Assembly: GCA_964467255.1 (NCBI GenBank)
Contig: CAYXPR010000007.1
Coordinates: 1-64,000, forward strand
Source: CAYXPR01 sp964467255
Lineage (GTDB): Bacteria > Pseudomonadota > Alphaproteobacteria > Rickettsiales > RGZB01
Direction: 5' to 3'
DNA length: 64,000 nt
The notes beneath the pieces were generated by a model. That model was not told where the DNA came from and did no database searches. It saw only the letters and a list, made by a program, of their open reading frames with translations. Shown here piece after piece: positions 53,647 to 61,902 of this stretch (position 1 is the stretch's first letter; each line of letters begins with the position of its first letter). The position numbers and the translations under genes were made by a program.

Positions 53647-55080
53647 CTAGGATGCTTTGGCGTGTGAGGGGGCTACTTCACGGATGTCTGCCAGATGGCC
53701 GGTGATTGCCGCAGCAGCAGCCATAACAGGGCTCATCAGGTGGGTGCGGCCACCGCGGCCTTGGCGGCCTTCAAAGTTGCGGTTTGACGTCGAGGCGCAG
53801 CGTTCGCCCGGCTCAAGCCTGTCCGCATTCATGGCAAGGCACATGGAGCAACCCGGCTCGCGCCATTCAAAACCTGCGGCCAGAAAAACCTTATCAAGAC
53901 CTTCTTTTTCCGCCTGTTCTTTGACAAGACCAGAACCCGGAACAATCATCGCTAACTTCACGCTTGCAGCCACTTTTTTGCCCTTTACCACTTTGGCGAC
54001 CTCGCGGAAGTCTTCAATGCGACCATTGGTGCAGGAACCGATAAATACTTTATCAATCGGAATTTCTTTCAGCGGCGTGCCGGCTTTAAGCCCCATATAT
54101 TCAAGTGCTCGTTCCATCGCAGTGCGCTTGGAGGCATCTTTTTCATCGGCTGGGTTTGGCACTTTTGCCGTAATCGGCAGTACGTCCTGTGGGCTGGTGC
54201 CCCACGTGACTTGCGGTGCAATGTCTTTCGTGTGGAGTGTGACTTCTACGTCGTACTTCGCGCCCGCATCAGACGGGAATGTTTTCCAATACGCCACAGC
54301 GGCGTCAAAATCTGCACCCTGCGGAGCAAGTGGGCGGCCTTTAATATACGCAAAGGTTTTTTCATCCGGCGCGATAAGACCTGCGCGCGCACCTGCCTCG
54401 ATAGACATATTGCACACTGTCATGCGGCCTTCCACAGAAAGGTCGCGGATGGCTTTGCCGGCATATTCAATCACAAAACCCGTACCGCCTGCCGTACCAA
54501 TCTTGCCGATGATGGCGAGCACTAAATCTTTCGCCGTGACGCCGAAAGGCAAGTCGCCCTCCACGTTAATGCGCATGTTCTTCGCACGTTTTTGAATGAG
54601 GGTCTGTGTAGCCAGTACGTGCTCTACTTCGCTGGTGCCGATACCAAACGCCAGCGCACCAAACGCGCCATGCGTGGAAGTGTGGCTGTCACCGCAAACA
54701 ATCGTCATACCCGGCTGGGTAAAGCCCTGCTCAGGCCCCACGATGTGCACGATGCCTTGGCGTTTATCATCCATTTTATAATAGGTGACACCGAATTCTT
54801 TGCAGTTGTCTTCGAGGGTTTGCACCTGAATACGGGAGGTTTCGTCTTTGATGCCCTTCGCACGGTCTGGTGTGGTGGGCACGTTATGGTCTGCCACGGC
54901 AAGCGTTGCATCGGGGCGATGCACTTTGCGGCCCGCCATGCGCAGGCCTTCAAATGCTTGCGGGCTGGTGACTTCGTGAATCAGTTGGCGGTCGATATAT
55001 AACAGGCAGGTGCCATCCTCACGCTCATGCACGAGGTGACTTTCCCAGATTTTATCGTAAAGCGTTTTGGGTGTGCCCAT
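53647..55080 (-). CDS. leuC: 3-isopropylmalate dehydratase large subunit
   Basis: Aconitase-like iron-sulfur enzyme. The 477-residue protein has the HEVTSPQAFEGL start region, the substrate segment CGDSHTSTHGAFGALAFGIGTSE, and cluster-binding Cys in FIGSCTNGRIEDF and PGCSMCLAMN. The start at 55080 lies 14 bases after the rplS stop. The ribosomal operon rpsP-rimM-trmD-rplS runs directly into it. Confidence 0.97.
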   Translation of the reverse strand: MGTPKTLYDKIWESHLVHEREDGTCLLYIDRQLIHEVTSPQAFEGLRMAGRKVHRPDATLAVADHNVPTTPDRAKGIKDETSRIQVQTLEDNCKEFGVTYYKMDDKRQGIVHIVGPEQGFTQPGMTIVCGDSHTSTHGAFGALAFGIGTSEVEHVLATQTLIQKRAKNMRINVEGDLPFGVTAKDLVLAIIGKIGTAGGTGFVIEYAGKAIRDLSVEGRMTVCNMSIEAGARAGLIAPDEKTFAYIKGRPLAPQGADFDAAVAYWKTFPSDAGAKYDVEVTLHTKDIAPQVTWGTSPQDVLPITAKVPNPADEKDASKRTAMERALEYMGLKAGTPLKEIPIDKVFIGSCTNGRIEDFREVAKVVKGKKVAASVKLAMIVPGSGLVKEQAEKEGLDKVFLAAGFEWREPGCSMCLAMNADRLEPGERCASTSNRNFEGRQGRGGRTHLMSPVMAAAAAITGHLADIREVAPSHAKAS

Positions 55081-55094
55081 TGCCTTGGTAAGCC

Positions 55095-55544
55095 TTAAGC
55101 CTTAGCGGCTTTCTTCGCAGATGCTGGCTTTGCTTCTTTTTTAGCAGATGCGGCAGCGTTGCCTGACGTTGTTACAACGGTTTCAACGTCTTTCTTTTCT
55201 TTAATACGTGCGGCTTTGCCGAACAGTTCGCGCATGTAGTACAGTTTCGCACGGCGCACATCGCCCTTACGCACCACCTTAATGCTGTCGATACGTGGGG
55301 AGTAAAGCGGGAATACACGCTCCACACCTTCGCCATGGCTGATTTTGCGCACGGTGAAAGAAGAATTCAGGCCGCGGTTACGGCGAGCAATACAGATGCC
55401 TTCAAAGGCCTGCACGCGTTCAGCCGTACCTTCCACGATTTTTACGTTCACACAAACCGTGTCACCAGGAGAGAATGCAGGGAGTTCCTTGCCTTCTGCA
55501 AGTTTCTTTACCTGGCGCTGTTCAAATTTCTGTAATACGTTCAT
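55095..55544 (-). CDS. rplS: 50S ribosomal protein L19
   Basis: A 149-residue protein with the L19 core (FSPGDTVCVNVKIVEG, RVQAFEGICIARRN, ERVFPLYSPRIDSIKV, KLYYMRELFGKAARIKEK) and a Lys/Ala-rich tail of about 35 residues. The start is the ATG at 55544. An open frame reaches up to 55727 inside trmD but that extension has no L19 similarity and is rejected. It follows trmD by 13 bases. Confidence 0.97.
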   Translation of the reverse strand: MNVLQKFEQRQVKKLAEGKELPAFSPGDTVCVNVKIVEGTAERVQAFEGICIARRNRGLNSSFTVRKISHGEGVERVFPLYSPRIDSIKVVRKGDVRRAKLYYMRELFGKAARIKEKKDVETVVTTSGNAAASAKKEAKPASAKKAAKA

Positions 55545-55557
55545 GGCTTGCCTCTGT

Positions 55558-56337
55558 TCACTTACTTTTGTTAATTTTCTGCCCCTTTTTAGGGAGCAAT
55601 TTCTTACTGCGGCTATGTTTAAGCCACAAATCCTTGCGCCGCTGGCGGGTAATTTCTTCTGCCTCGCGTTGGCGCCAGTCCTGAATATCCTTGTGATGAC
55701 CCGAAAGAAGTATCTTCGGAACTTCAAGTCCGCGCCAAACAGCCGGTCTTGTATAATGAGAATATTCTAAAAGTCCAGTATAAAAACCCTCGCCGAAACT
55801 TTCTTCCGCGAGGGCATCTGCATTACCTAATACACCAGAATGCAGGCGAACACAAGTATCAATCACTGCCATCGCCGGAATTTCACCGCCAGAAAGCACG
55901 AAATCTCCAAGGCTAAGTTCTTGAATTTCATAAAAATCTAGAATCCGCTGGTCTACACCTTCATACCGCCCGCACAAAAAAACCACATGGTCGAGCGCCG
56001 CCATTTTTTCGGCCACCCGCTGGTTAAACACTGTACCGCGGGGGGAAAGATAAAAAATGGTCGTTTTGCGCTTAGGGTTCTTTTTGAGCACGCTTTCGAT
56101 AGCAGCGGAAAGCACATCGGGCTTCATCACCATGCCAGAACCACCACCAAACGGACGGTCATCCACCGTGGAGTGCTTGTCGGTCGCGAAGGCGCGGATA
56201 TCCACCGCCTCCAGCTCCCACAGGCCTTTTTCAAGCGCATTACCGAGCACGGAATCTGACAGCGGCCCCGGAAACATCTCAGGAAACAGGGTCAGAACCG
56301 TTACCTTGAAAGGTTTTTTTGTTGATTTTTTGGCCAT
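55558..56337 (-). CDS. trmD: tRNA (guanine-37-N1) methyltransferase TrmD
   Basis: Methylates G37 of tRNAs to prevent frameshifting. The 260-residue SPOUT enzyme has VTVLTLFPEMFPG near the start. The DDRPFGGGSGMVMKPDV substrate loop and the knot segments LSPRGTVFNQ and ELSLGDFVLSGGEIPAMAV for SAM follow. The start at 56337 is set by GAGTAGGG upstream; a longer frame from 56400 overlaps rimM. Confidence 0.97.
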   Translation of the reverse strand: MAKKSTKKPFKVTVLTLFPEMFPGPLSDSVLGNALEKGLWELEAVDIRAFATDKHSTVDDRPFGGGSGMVMKPDVLSAAIESVLKKNPKRKTTIFYLSPRGTVFNQRVAEKMAALDHVVFLCGRYEGVDQRILDFYEIQELSLGDFVLSGGEIPAMAVIDTCVRLHSGVLGNADALAEESFGEGFYTGLLEYSHYTRPAVWRGLEVPKILLSGHHKDIQDWRQREAEEITRQRRKDLWLKHSRSKKLLPKKGQKINKSK

Positions 56338-56341
56338 TGCC

Positions 56342-56893
56342 CTACTCTTTTGCCACAAGGAAGGTTGGCGGATTGAACAAAGCGTAGCCTTCCGCAACAT
56401 TCACCTCGGGAAAGGTTTTGCGGTCAAAAATATACATTTCTTTTTCATGATTGGCAGAAAACTCAATTTCCAGAATGTCGCCCGCACCAAAATTATGCAC
56501 AGCCACCACCTGCCCCACTACTTCGCCAGTATCGTGCTGCTTGATGGAAAGAGACAGCAAATCCGCGTGGTAATAGACATGTTCTTTGGTAGCAGGAAGG
56601 CTTTTGCGATCCACGAATAATTCAAGCCCTGCAAGGGCCTCAGCCTCATTACGGTCTTTCACGCCACCAATTTCAGCAATCACCATACCGTCTTTGGCGG
56701 GGATGCTGGTCACGCGCAGAGGAACTGGCAGCCCTTCGGCATCCTGCACTTCGCCATATTTTCCAATATCAGAGGAATCTTCAGTAAAACTGCGGATTTT
56801 TACGCGCCCATGCACACCATGCGCACCTGTAACCACGCCAATTTTAATGCGCTGGGCCGATTTTTGTGATGATGGATGCTTTTCCTGTGCCAT
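56342..56893 (-). CDS. rimM: Ribosome maturation factor RimM
   Basis: Binds S19 and helps mature the 30S head. The 183-residue protein has GVVTGAHGVHGRVKIRSF near the N-terminus and the PRC-barrel-type C-terminal domain (YYHADLLSLSI, VHNFGAGDILEIE). The ATG at 56893 has GGGGAG eight bases upstream, so the overlapping GTG three codons earlier is rejected. Four bases to trmD. Confidence 0.96.
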   Translation of the reverse strand: MAQEKHPSSQKSAQRIKIGVVTGAHGVHGRVKIRSFTEDSSDIGKYGEVQDAEGLPVPLRVTSIPAKDGMVIAEIGGVKDRNEAEALAGLELFVDRKSLPATKEHVYYHADLLSLSIKQHDTGEVVGQVVAVHNFGAGDILEIEFSANHEKEMYIFDRKTFPEVNVAEGYALFNPPTFLVAKE

Positions 56894-56942
56894 GCCGGGC
56901 ACTCCCCGTGATTAAACGACGTGAAACCGGCAGCAGGATTAG

Positions 56943-57419
56943 TTAAGCAGCGGGTGCTTCAGCGGCAGGTGCTGCAGGCTGTGCTGCGGCAGCAGCTTCA
57001 GCAGCAGCGGCGTCGGCGTCTGCCTTCGCTTTTGCAGCAGCAGCTTCTTCAGCAGCGGCTTTTGCAGCAGCAGCTGCATCGGCTTTCGCCTTAGCTTCAA
57101 TCTGCTTCTTCTTGAGAGAAATGATTTCAGCGCGACGCTCGTTCAGCTTCTTCACCTGAGAAACGCCCTGACCAATGCCCTGCTGATTAAAGAACACCAG
57201 CACGCGCTCAGACGGGATCGCACCGCTGGCAAGCCAGTATTCCGCACGGTCTTTCTGAATCGTGAGGCGAGTTGCATCCGTTTTCGGCAGCAGCGGGTTA
57301 TACGCGCCAATCTTCTCGATGAAGCGACCATCGCGTGATTTAGCCTGATCGGCCACCACGATACGATAGTAAGGGCGTTTCTTAGCACCACCACGGGTCA
57401 AACGAATCTTCACTGCCAT
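56943..57419 (-). CDS. rpsP: 30S ribosomal protein S16 with an Ala-rich tail
   Basis: The first 80 residues or so are S16 (AVKIRLTRGGAKKRPYYRIVVAD, FIEKIGAYNPLLPK). The protein continues to 158 residues with a charged helix and then an Ala-, Glu- and Lys-rich, later Pro/Ala-rich tail; S16 is usually about 80-110 residues. Such tails occur in some Alphaproteobacteria. An inverted repeat lies 22 bases before the start. Confidence 0.96.
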   Translation of the reverse strand: MAVKIRLTRGGAKKRPYYRIVVADQAKSRDGRFIEKIGAYNPLLPKTDATRLTIQKDRAEYWLASGAIPSERVLVFFNQQGIGQGVSQVKKLNERRAEIISLKKKQIEAKAKADAAAAAKAAAEEAAAAKAKADADAAAAEAAAAAQPAAPAAEAPAA

Positions 57420-57440
57420 GCGAATTCCTTAAATATTTTG

Positions 57441-57456
57441 TCGGCAACATTGCCGA
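57441..57456. repeat. Tight 7-bp hairpin upstream of rpsP
   Basis: TCGGCAA and TTGCCGA are separated by two bases (CA). It may end an upstream transcript or take part in rpsP translational control. The AT-rich stretch after it on the minus strand is not a clean T run. Confidence 0.5.
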
Positions 57457-57558
57457 AATTTTGCTTAGGGCGTATGCGTATAGTGCAAAAGAGATATGTT
57501 GTAAAGTGCTTTGTTAGCCTTTTAGGCACACTGCATAGCAATACACGCGCGAGGATTT

Positions 57559-57771
57559 TTAGTGAAAAATACCCGCAATAATCTCTATCAGTTTGAAAAA
57601 TATGCGAAAAACAAGGTAGAAGGCCAAAATGGAAAATATTACCACAAAGACCATCTTCCACCACACCAAGCCCAAAAGCCATTCTGTGGGGCCCGCAAAA
57701 GAATCAATAAATTCCTGCATCGCACCTATGAAAACAAACGGCGTGTGCATCATTAATAGCAAGCTTTTCAT
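57559..57771 (-). CDS. Small membrane protein, family unknown (glmU operon)
   Basis: A 70-residue protein with a single strongly hydrophobic helix (about residues 36-66, VWWKMVFVVIFSILAFYLV) and a short polar N-terminus. The ATG at 57771 has AGAAGG six bases upstream. It is 13 bases after another small membrane gene that itself starts two bases after glmU, so the three look like one operon. I recognise no family. Confidence 0.6.
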   Translation of the reverse strand: MKSLLLMMHTPFVFIGAMQEFIDSFAGPTEWLLGLVWWKMVFVVIFSILAFYLVFRIFFKLIEIIAGIFH

Positions 57772-57784
57772 CACCAACCTTCTT

Positions 57785-57973
57785 CTACGACTTGAACCAC
57801 GAAGCTATTAGCAGAAGATATAGGCTTATCGCAACACCTATTGTTCCAAAGCCAAGACCAATTTGCCATGCTGTGGGCAATTCCATAAACCATTTTAATG
57901 CATCATCATAGTTTTCGATGTCCACAACCGATTGTAGGTAGTCTGGCAAAAACGTGACTGTCGCGTACACCAT
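57785..57973 (-). CDS. Small membrane protein, family unknown (glmU operon)
   Basis: A 62-residue protein with one hydrophobic helix (about residues 36-58) and an amphipathic N-terminus containing DALKWFMELP. AAGAAG in the glmU end serves as ribosome-binding site. The two-base gap to glmU implies cotranslation. No family is recognised; a regulator of cell-wall synthesis is possible but speculative. Confidence 0.6.
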   Translation of the reverse strand: MVYATVTFLPDYLQSVVDIENYDDALKWFMELPTAWQIGLGFGTIGVAISLYLLLIASWFKS

Positions 57974-57975
57974 GC

Positions 57976-59334
57976 TTATTTCTTCTTTCTGGGTTTTGAT
58001 TTTCGTAGCGCCTGAGCACGGCCCACCACATTCTTCTGTGGCATGGCGTTAATGGCAAGGCCACCGGCCGGAACATCTTTTAATATGGTGCTGCCCGCAC
58101 CCGTGATTGCCCCCTTGCCCACTTTTACCGGAGCCACAAGGCTGGTGTTTGAGCCGATGAAGGCATCTTCGCCGATAACAGTTTTGTGTTTATTCACACC
58201 GTCGTAATTGCAGGTGATGGTGCCTGCACCGATATTACTGTTTGCCCCCACATCCGCATCCCCCACATAAGAAAGGTGGTTGATTTTTGCGCCCTTGCCG
58301 ATTTTAGATTTTTTGATTTCAACAAAATTACCGATGTGCGCCCCCTCGCCGATTTCAGCACCCGGGCGGATGCGTGCATAAGGCCCCACAACAGCGTTTT
58401 TCTTGATAATCGCTTGATCGATGTGGCTGAAAGATTTTATTTCGACATCATCTTCTACCTTCACGCCATCGCCGAATACAACATACGGATGGATGACAAC
58501 ATCTTTACCGATTTTCGTATCGTGGCGAAGGTGGATGGTTTCTGCACTGATGAGCGTTGCACCCCCCAGCATCGCCGCTTCGCGCAGGCGCTGCTGAACG
58601 ATAGATTCACCCACCGCAAGTTCAGCGCGGTTGTTAATGCCCATCACTTCAAGTTCATCCGCTTCAGCCACCACGCAAGCATAACCTTGCACGCGTGCAA
58701 TCTTCACGAGGTCGGTTAAATAATACTCGCCCTTGCTGTTATCGTTCTTCACTTGTGACAAGAGAGAATCCAAAAGTTCAGACCGCACCGCCATCACGCC
58801 GGAGTTGCACAAGGTGATAGCACGCTCTGCCTCGCTTGCTTCTTTATATTCTACGATGGCATTCAGCATACCGAAATCGCCCAGCACCAAGCGGCCATAT
58901 TCACCCGCGTTAGCAGGCGTAAAGCCGAGCACCGCAAGCGCAGCATGTGATTCTTTTTGAATGGCATCAATCATGCGCTGCAAGGTAGCAGGGCTGATAA
59001 ATGGTGTATCGCCATATAAGATAAAGGTGATGCCAGACTTGCCCATGTGCTTTAAGGCAGACTTCACCGCATCCGCCGTGCCGAGCTGCTTTTGCTGAAT
59101 GGCGATTTTTGCTTTCGGCAGGCAGCGTGCCACTTCGGCTTCCACCGCCTTCATGCCGTTTGCCAGCACTACCGACGTATTCACGGCTTTCAGTGACTTC
59201 ACTGTTTCCAGCACATAGGCCAGCATGCTGCGGCCTGCAATTTCATGCAGCACTTTTTCGCGCACGGATTTCATACGCGTGCCTTTGCCCGCTGCAAGGA
59301 TAATTGCCTGAATGGGAAGCGATGTTTTTGCCAT
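57976..59334 (-). CDS. glmU: Bifunctional GlcNAc-1-phosphate uridylyltransferase / glucosamine-1-phosphate acetyltransferase
   Basis: Makes UDP-GlcNAc for peptidoglycan and LPS. The 452-residue protein has the pyrophosphorylase domain (AIILAAGKGTRMKS near residue 10, LYGDTPF and EYKEASEAER). From about 250 it has the left-handed hexapeptide acetyltransferase domain ending in VGRAQALRKSKPRKKK. The ATG at 59334 gives the family length; a longer frame from 59388 has no ribosome-binding site. Two small membrane genes follow. Confidence 0.95.
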   Translation of the reverse strand: MAKTSLPIQAIILAAGKGTRMKSVREKVLHEIAGRSMLAYVLETVKSLKAVNTSVVLANGMKAVEAEVARCLPKAKIAIQQKQLGTADAVKSALKHMGKSGITFILYGDTPFISPATLQRMIDAIQKESHAALAVLGFTPANAGEYGRLVLGDFGMLNAIVEYKEASEAERAITLCNSGVMAVRSELLDSLLSQVKNDNSKGEYYLTDLVKIARVQGYACVVAEADELEVMGINNRAELAVGESIVQQRLREAAMLGGATLISAETIHLRHDTKIGKDVVIHPYVVFGDGVKVEDDVEIKSFSHIDQAIIKKNAVVGPYARIRPGAEIGEGAHIGNFVEIKKSKIGKGAKINHLSYVGDADVGANSNIGAGTITCNYDGVNKHKTVIGEDAFIGSNTSLVAPVKVGKGAITGAGSTILKDVPAGGLAINAMPQKNVVGRAQALRKSKPRKKK

Positions 59335-59426
59335 AGTAAATAATGAATAAAACCGGTTGAGGTCTGGGTGGCAAGAGCATATGTTCATGGCAGGGAATTG
59401 CCAACATATATTTGTTAGTCGCGCAT

Positions 59427-60707
59427 ATGGAATTTTTTGCTGCCGTTATCCTTGCCGCCGTTTTCGCCGGAGCCCTTGGCTTCATGGTGGGGCAGCGCCG
59501 CACCGAAAAAAAGGCGCATACGCTGGAAATTAAACTGGCGGAAGAAACTCAACTGAAAGAAGCCGTGCAGCGGGACTTCGCCGCCGCTAGCGCCGAAAGC
59601 AAAAACGCACGCGAAAAGCGCGACCAGCTCGCCGAAGAAGCCGCCGCACTTAAAGCACGCTGCGCCACGCTCGAGGAAAACCTGCCCTCGCAGTTTGAAA
59701 ACCTTGCTAACAAAGTGCTGGAGCAAAGTAGCCAGAAACTTTCTAAAACATCGGAAGAAAATCTGGGTCAGCTTTTAAACCCCTTGAAAGACCGTCTCGC
59801 CGAATTCCAGAAGAAGGTGGATGACACTTACAATGCAGAAGCCCGCGAACGCTTCGCGTTGAAAAATGAAATCGAAAAAATTGTAAATACAAATGAGAGC
59901 TTAACGAAGGCGTTGCGTGGCAGCAGCAAGGCGCAAGGCAACTGGGGGGAATATATTCTCACCAAATTACTGGAAGATTCCGGCCTGCGCGAAGGCGTGG
60001 AGTTCACCACACAAGGGCGTGATTTAAAAATCAAAGGTGCTGATGGTCAGCATTTGCAGCCGGACGTCATTTTGAATCTGCCGGACAGCAAACATCTTGT
60101 TATCGATTCTAAAGTTTCGCTCACACACTATGAACAATTTGTGAACGCCGAAAATGAAAGCAGCAAAAAACAGGCGCTGGACTTGTTCATTAACTCGGTA
60201 CGTGCGCATGTGAAAGGGCTGGCTGAAAAAGATTACGCCTCTGCTGAGCGTATGAGTTCTCCGGATTTTGTATTCCTGTTTATGCCGATGGAAGGCGCGC
60301 ATTCACTCGCGCTTCAGTCTGACAACGAGCTCTTTCAGTTTGCGTGGGACAAACGCATTGTGCTTGTTTCACCAACGACACTCATGGCTTCGCTGCGCAC
60401 CGTTGCTTCGTTGTGGAAAATGGATAAACAAAATCGCAACACGCTGGAAATCGCACGCCAGGGCGGCGCACTCTATGATAAATTTGTTGGCTTTGTTGAG
60501 AGCATGGAAAACATTGGCACGCATCTTGGGCGTTCACAAAAAGCATACGATGACGCATACAGCAAATTGAAGGACGGGCGCGGGAATTTAATCACCAGTT
60601 CCGAAAAATTACGCGAATTAGGTGCAAAGACCAGCAAGTCCATCCCTGAAAAACTGCTCTCGGACACGGATGAAACCGAGAAAAAAGCCTTAGAAAGCGC
60701 ATCCTAA
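59427..60707 (+). CDS. rmuC: DNA recombination protein RmuC
   Basis: A 426-residue protein with an N-terminal membrane helix (about residues 3-20), a long coiled coil (about 30-150), and the RmuC nuclease-like domain. The motifs GNWGEYILTKLLEDSGLREG, PDVILNLPDSKHLVIDSKVSLTHYE and RNTLEIARQGG match the family. The DSK motif resembles the PD-(D/E)xK catalytic core. It limits recombination between inverted repeats in Escherichia coli. The ATG at 59427 is preferred over a TTG upstream. Confidence 0.93.
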   Translation: MEFFAAVILAAVFAGALGFMVGQRRTEKKAHTLEIKLAEETQLKEAVQRDFAAASAESKNAREKRDQLAEEAAALKARCATLEENLPSQFENLANKVLEQSSQKLSKTSEENLGQLLNPLKDRLAEFQKKVDDTYNAEARERFALKNEIEKIVNTNESLTKALRGSSKAQGNWGEYILTKLLEDSGLREGVEFTTQGRDLKIKGADGQHLQPDVILNLPDSKHLVIDSKVSLTHYEQFVNAENESSKKQALDLFINSVRAHVKGLAEKDYASAERMSSPDFVFLFMPMEGAHSLALQSDNELFQFAWDKRIVLVSPTTLMASLRTVASLWKMDKQNRNTLEIARQGGALYDKFVGFVESMENIGTHLGRSQKAYDDAYSKLKDGRGNLITSSEKLRELGAKTSKSIPEKLLSDTDETEKKALESAS

Positions 60708-60742
60708 GCCACTGATTTTTCAATTTTATCTTTATTTGCAAT

Positions 60743-60773
60743 AAAATTAGTTAAAATCTTAACTAATTTTTAA
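60743..60773. promoter_or_regulatory. 12-bp inverted repeat containing a perfect CtrA box
   Basis: AAAATTAGTTAA and TTAACTAATTTT form a perfect 12-bp inverted repeat with a four-base spacer. A TTAA-N7-TTAA box occupies 60759-60773 and overlaps its right arm. It could be the AT-rich terminator of rmuC, an operator, or a CtrA site for the downstream gene; the overlap lowers the certainty of the CtrA reading. Confidence 0.45.
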
Positions 60774-60813
60774 CCACCTCAGTTGCATAATTACAACATC
60801 ACTTGTTTCTTGT

Positions 60814-60885
60814 TCCGTAGGACAAATTGCTAATGTCCACCGGGACAAGCAAACTACGGACAGGTTGCAACCGTGATGACTGTCC
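60814..60885 (+). promoter_or_regulatory. Structured leader with competing hairpins
   Basis: TCCGTAG (60814-60820) can pair with CTACGGA (60854-60860). GGACA (60820) can pair with TGTCC (60834), and GTCC with GGAC across ACCG. GGACAG (60858-60863) can pair with CTGTCC (60880-60885) around a GGTTGCAACC palindrome. The first and last pairings share 60858-60860, so they are mutually exclusive, as in an RNA switch. This is base pairing seen by eye, not a folding calculation. Confidence 0.45.
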
Positions 60886-60962
60886 CTGACACTGCCCTAC
60901 TACCCCCCAAACCAAATTCATACGGGGGAAACGGGCTCTACACCTTTGAAAGGGGTGTTACG

Positions 60963-61262
60963 ATGGCGAAGACTCTGGCCGACCTCCAGAACGACGTGCG
61001 CAAGAACGTGGCGACCGGCATCCAGACGGTGATCGACGAGATCGGTGACATGAAGGCGAAGGACTTCCACGCCGTGGAAGGCCTCGCCGGCTACCTCAAC
61101 CGACTGGTCGCGCTCGTCGAAGTCCTCAACAAGGGCAACGACGTGCACATCCGCCTGCAGGATGAAGGCAAGTACGACGATCGCTCGAACAAGACCGTCT
61201 ACTACACGTACGCCACGGTCGAGATCCCCGCGAAGGCGAAGGACAACACGGCGACGAGCTGA
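60963..61262 (+). CDS. Small protein of unknown function with foreign codon use
   Basis: A 99-residue soluble protein, mostly alpha-helical in the first half (TLADLQNDVRKNVATGIQTVI), with a likely beta region at the end (KTVYYTYATVEIP). I recognise no family. The ATG at 60963 has AAGGGG about eight bases upstream. I count only 8 of 99 codons ending in A or T, about 92% GC at the third position, far above its neighbours, which looks like recent transfer from a high-GC genome, special selection for expression, or an assembly artefact. It is flanked by hairpin-rich DNA, a perfect CtrA box upstream and its own terminator downstream. Confidence 0.8.
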   Translation: MAKTLADLQNDVRKNVATGIQTVIDEIGDMKAKDFHAVEGLAGYLNRLVALVEVLNKGNDVHIRLQDEGKYDDRSNKTVYYTYATVEIPAKAKDNTATS

Positions 61263-61336
61263 GTAGGAACCGGACCTTGAGTCCAAACCGCGCTGTGCCG
61301 TATGCACAGAACCGATTACGCTAACGCGTGATTGGG

Positions 61337-61362
61337 GACCCACCTAACAAGGTGGGTCTTTC
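61337..61362 (+). terminator. Rho-independent terminator of the 60963 gene
   Basis: GACCCACCT pairs with AGGTGGGTC around a four-base loop, followed by TTTC. It lies 74 bases after the stop; between them are small stems GGAC/GTCC and CTGTGC/GCACAG. Confidence 0.75.
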
Positions 61363-61372
61363 GCCATGACTG

Positions 61373-61813
61373 CTATTCTGTTTTGGTGCAATCACCGAGG
61401 CGCTTACCGATGATGCTGGTCACCGATTTTTCTGTGCCGGAAATGGCCACTATCTCAACCTTGTAAGAATCAGCACTATAGGTGGCTTCCATTTTGCTAG
61501 ACGTGCCGTCCTTGCAGGAAGACTCCATCATCGACTTTCCGTCATCCGCATTAAACTTTATTTTGCAGTCGCCGTCATTTGACTCGAAACTGCCCTTTTT
61601 CCCGTAATTAGGCGCATACACACCCAGCTGATCACTGGCCTCTGCCGCACCCATGCAGTTTGTTGTTTTAAACTCAGTGGGCGCGCCACCAGAGCCTTCA
61701 GAGCGCATCACCATTTCCCATTCACCGGCGCGCAGCGCTCCATCTTTATCCGCTGCAGCACAAAAAGGAAACAGCACCATAGCAGAAGCTATGAGCAACC
61801 ATTTTTGAAACAT
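61373..61813 (-). CDS. DUF3617-like periplasmic protein
   Basis: A 146-residue protein with a signal peptide (about 1-20, cleavage after CAA). The pattern GEWEMVMRSEG, then Cys at NCMG, then DGDCKIKF and SSCKDG fits DUF3617, a family of small secreted Cys-containing proteins of unknown role. The ATG at 61813 follows AGAGAGG by five bases, so the GTG at 61819 is rejected. Alone on the minus strand between the anomalous island and the large SPOR-like gene. Confidence 0.75.
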   Translation of the reverse strand: MFQKWLLIASAMVLFPFCAAADKDGALRAGEWEMVMRSEGSGGAPTEFKTTNCMGAAEASDQLGVYAPNYGKKGSFESNDGDCKIKFNADDGKSMMESSCKDGTSSKMEATYSADSYKVEIVAISGTEKSVTSIIGKRLGDCTKTE

Positions 61814-61902
61814 ATTCACCTCTCTCGGGCGAGGACGTTATCAAAAATATTTCTAAGAAAAAACTACAGAAATTTATAGCTATTTAGAACCCTAAAATTC
61901 GC

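Noticed and set aside
55545..55727. N-terminal extension of rplS
   Set aside because: The extension overlaps trmD and lacks L19 similarity; the ATG at 55544 matches the family start.
60873..60962. Longer start for the high-GC3 gene
   Set aside because: The extra 30 codons have ordinary composition and sit in the structured leader; the ATG at 60963 has a good ribosome-binding site.
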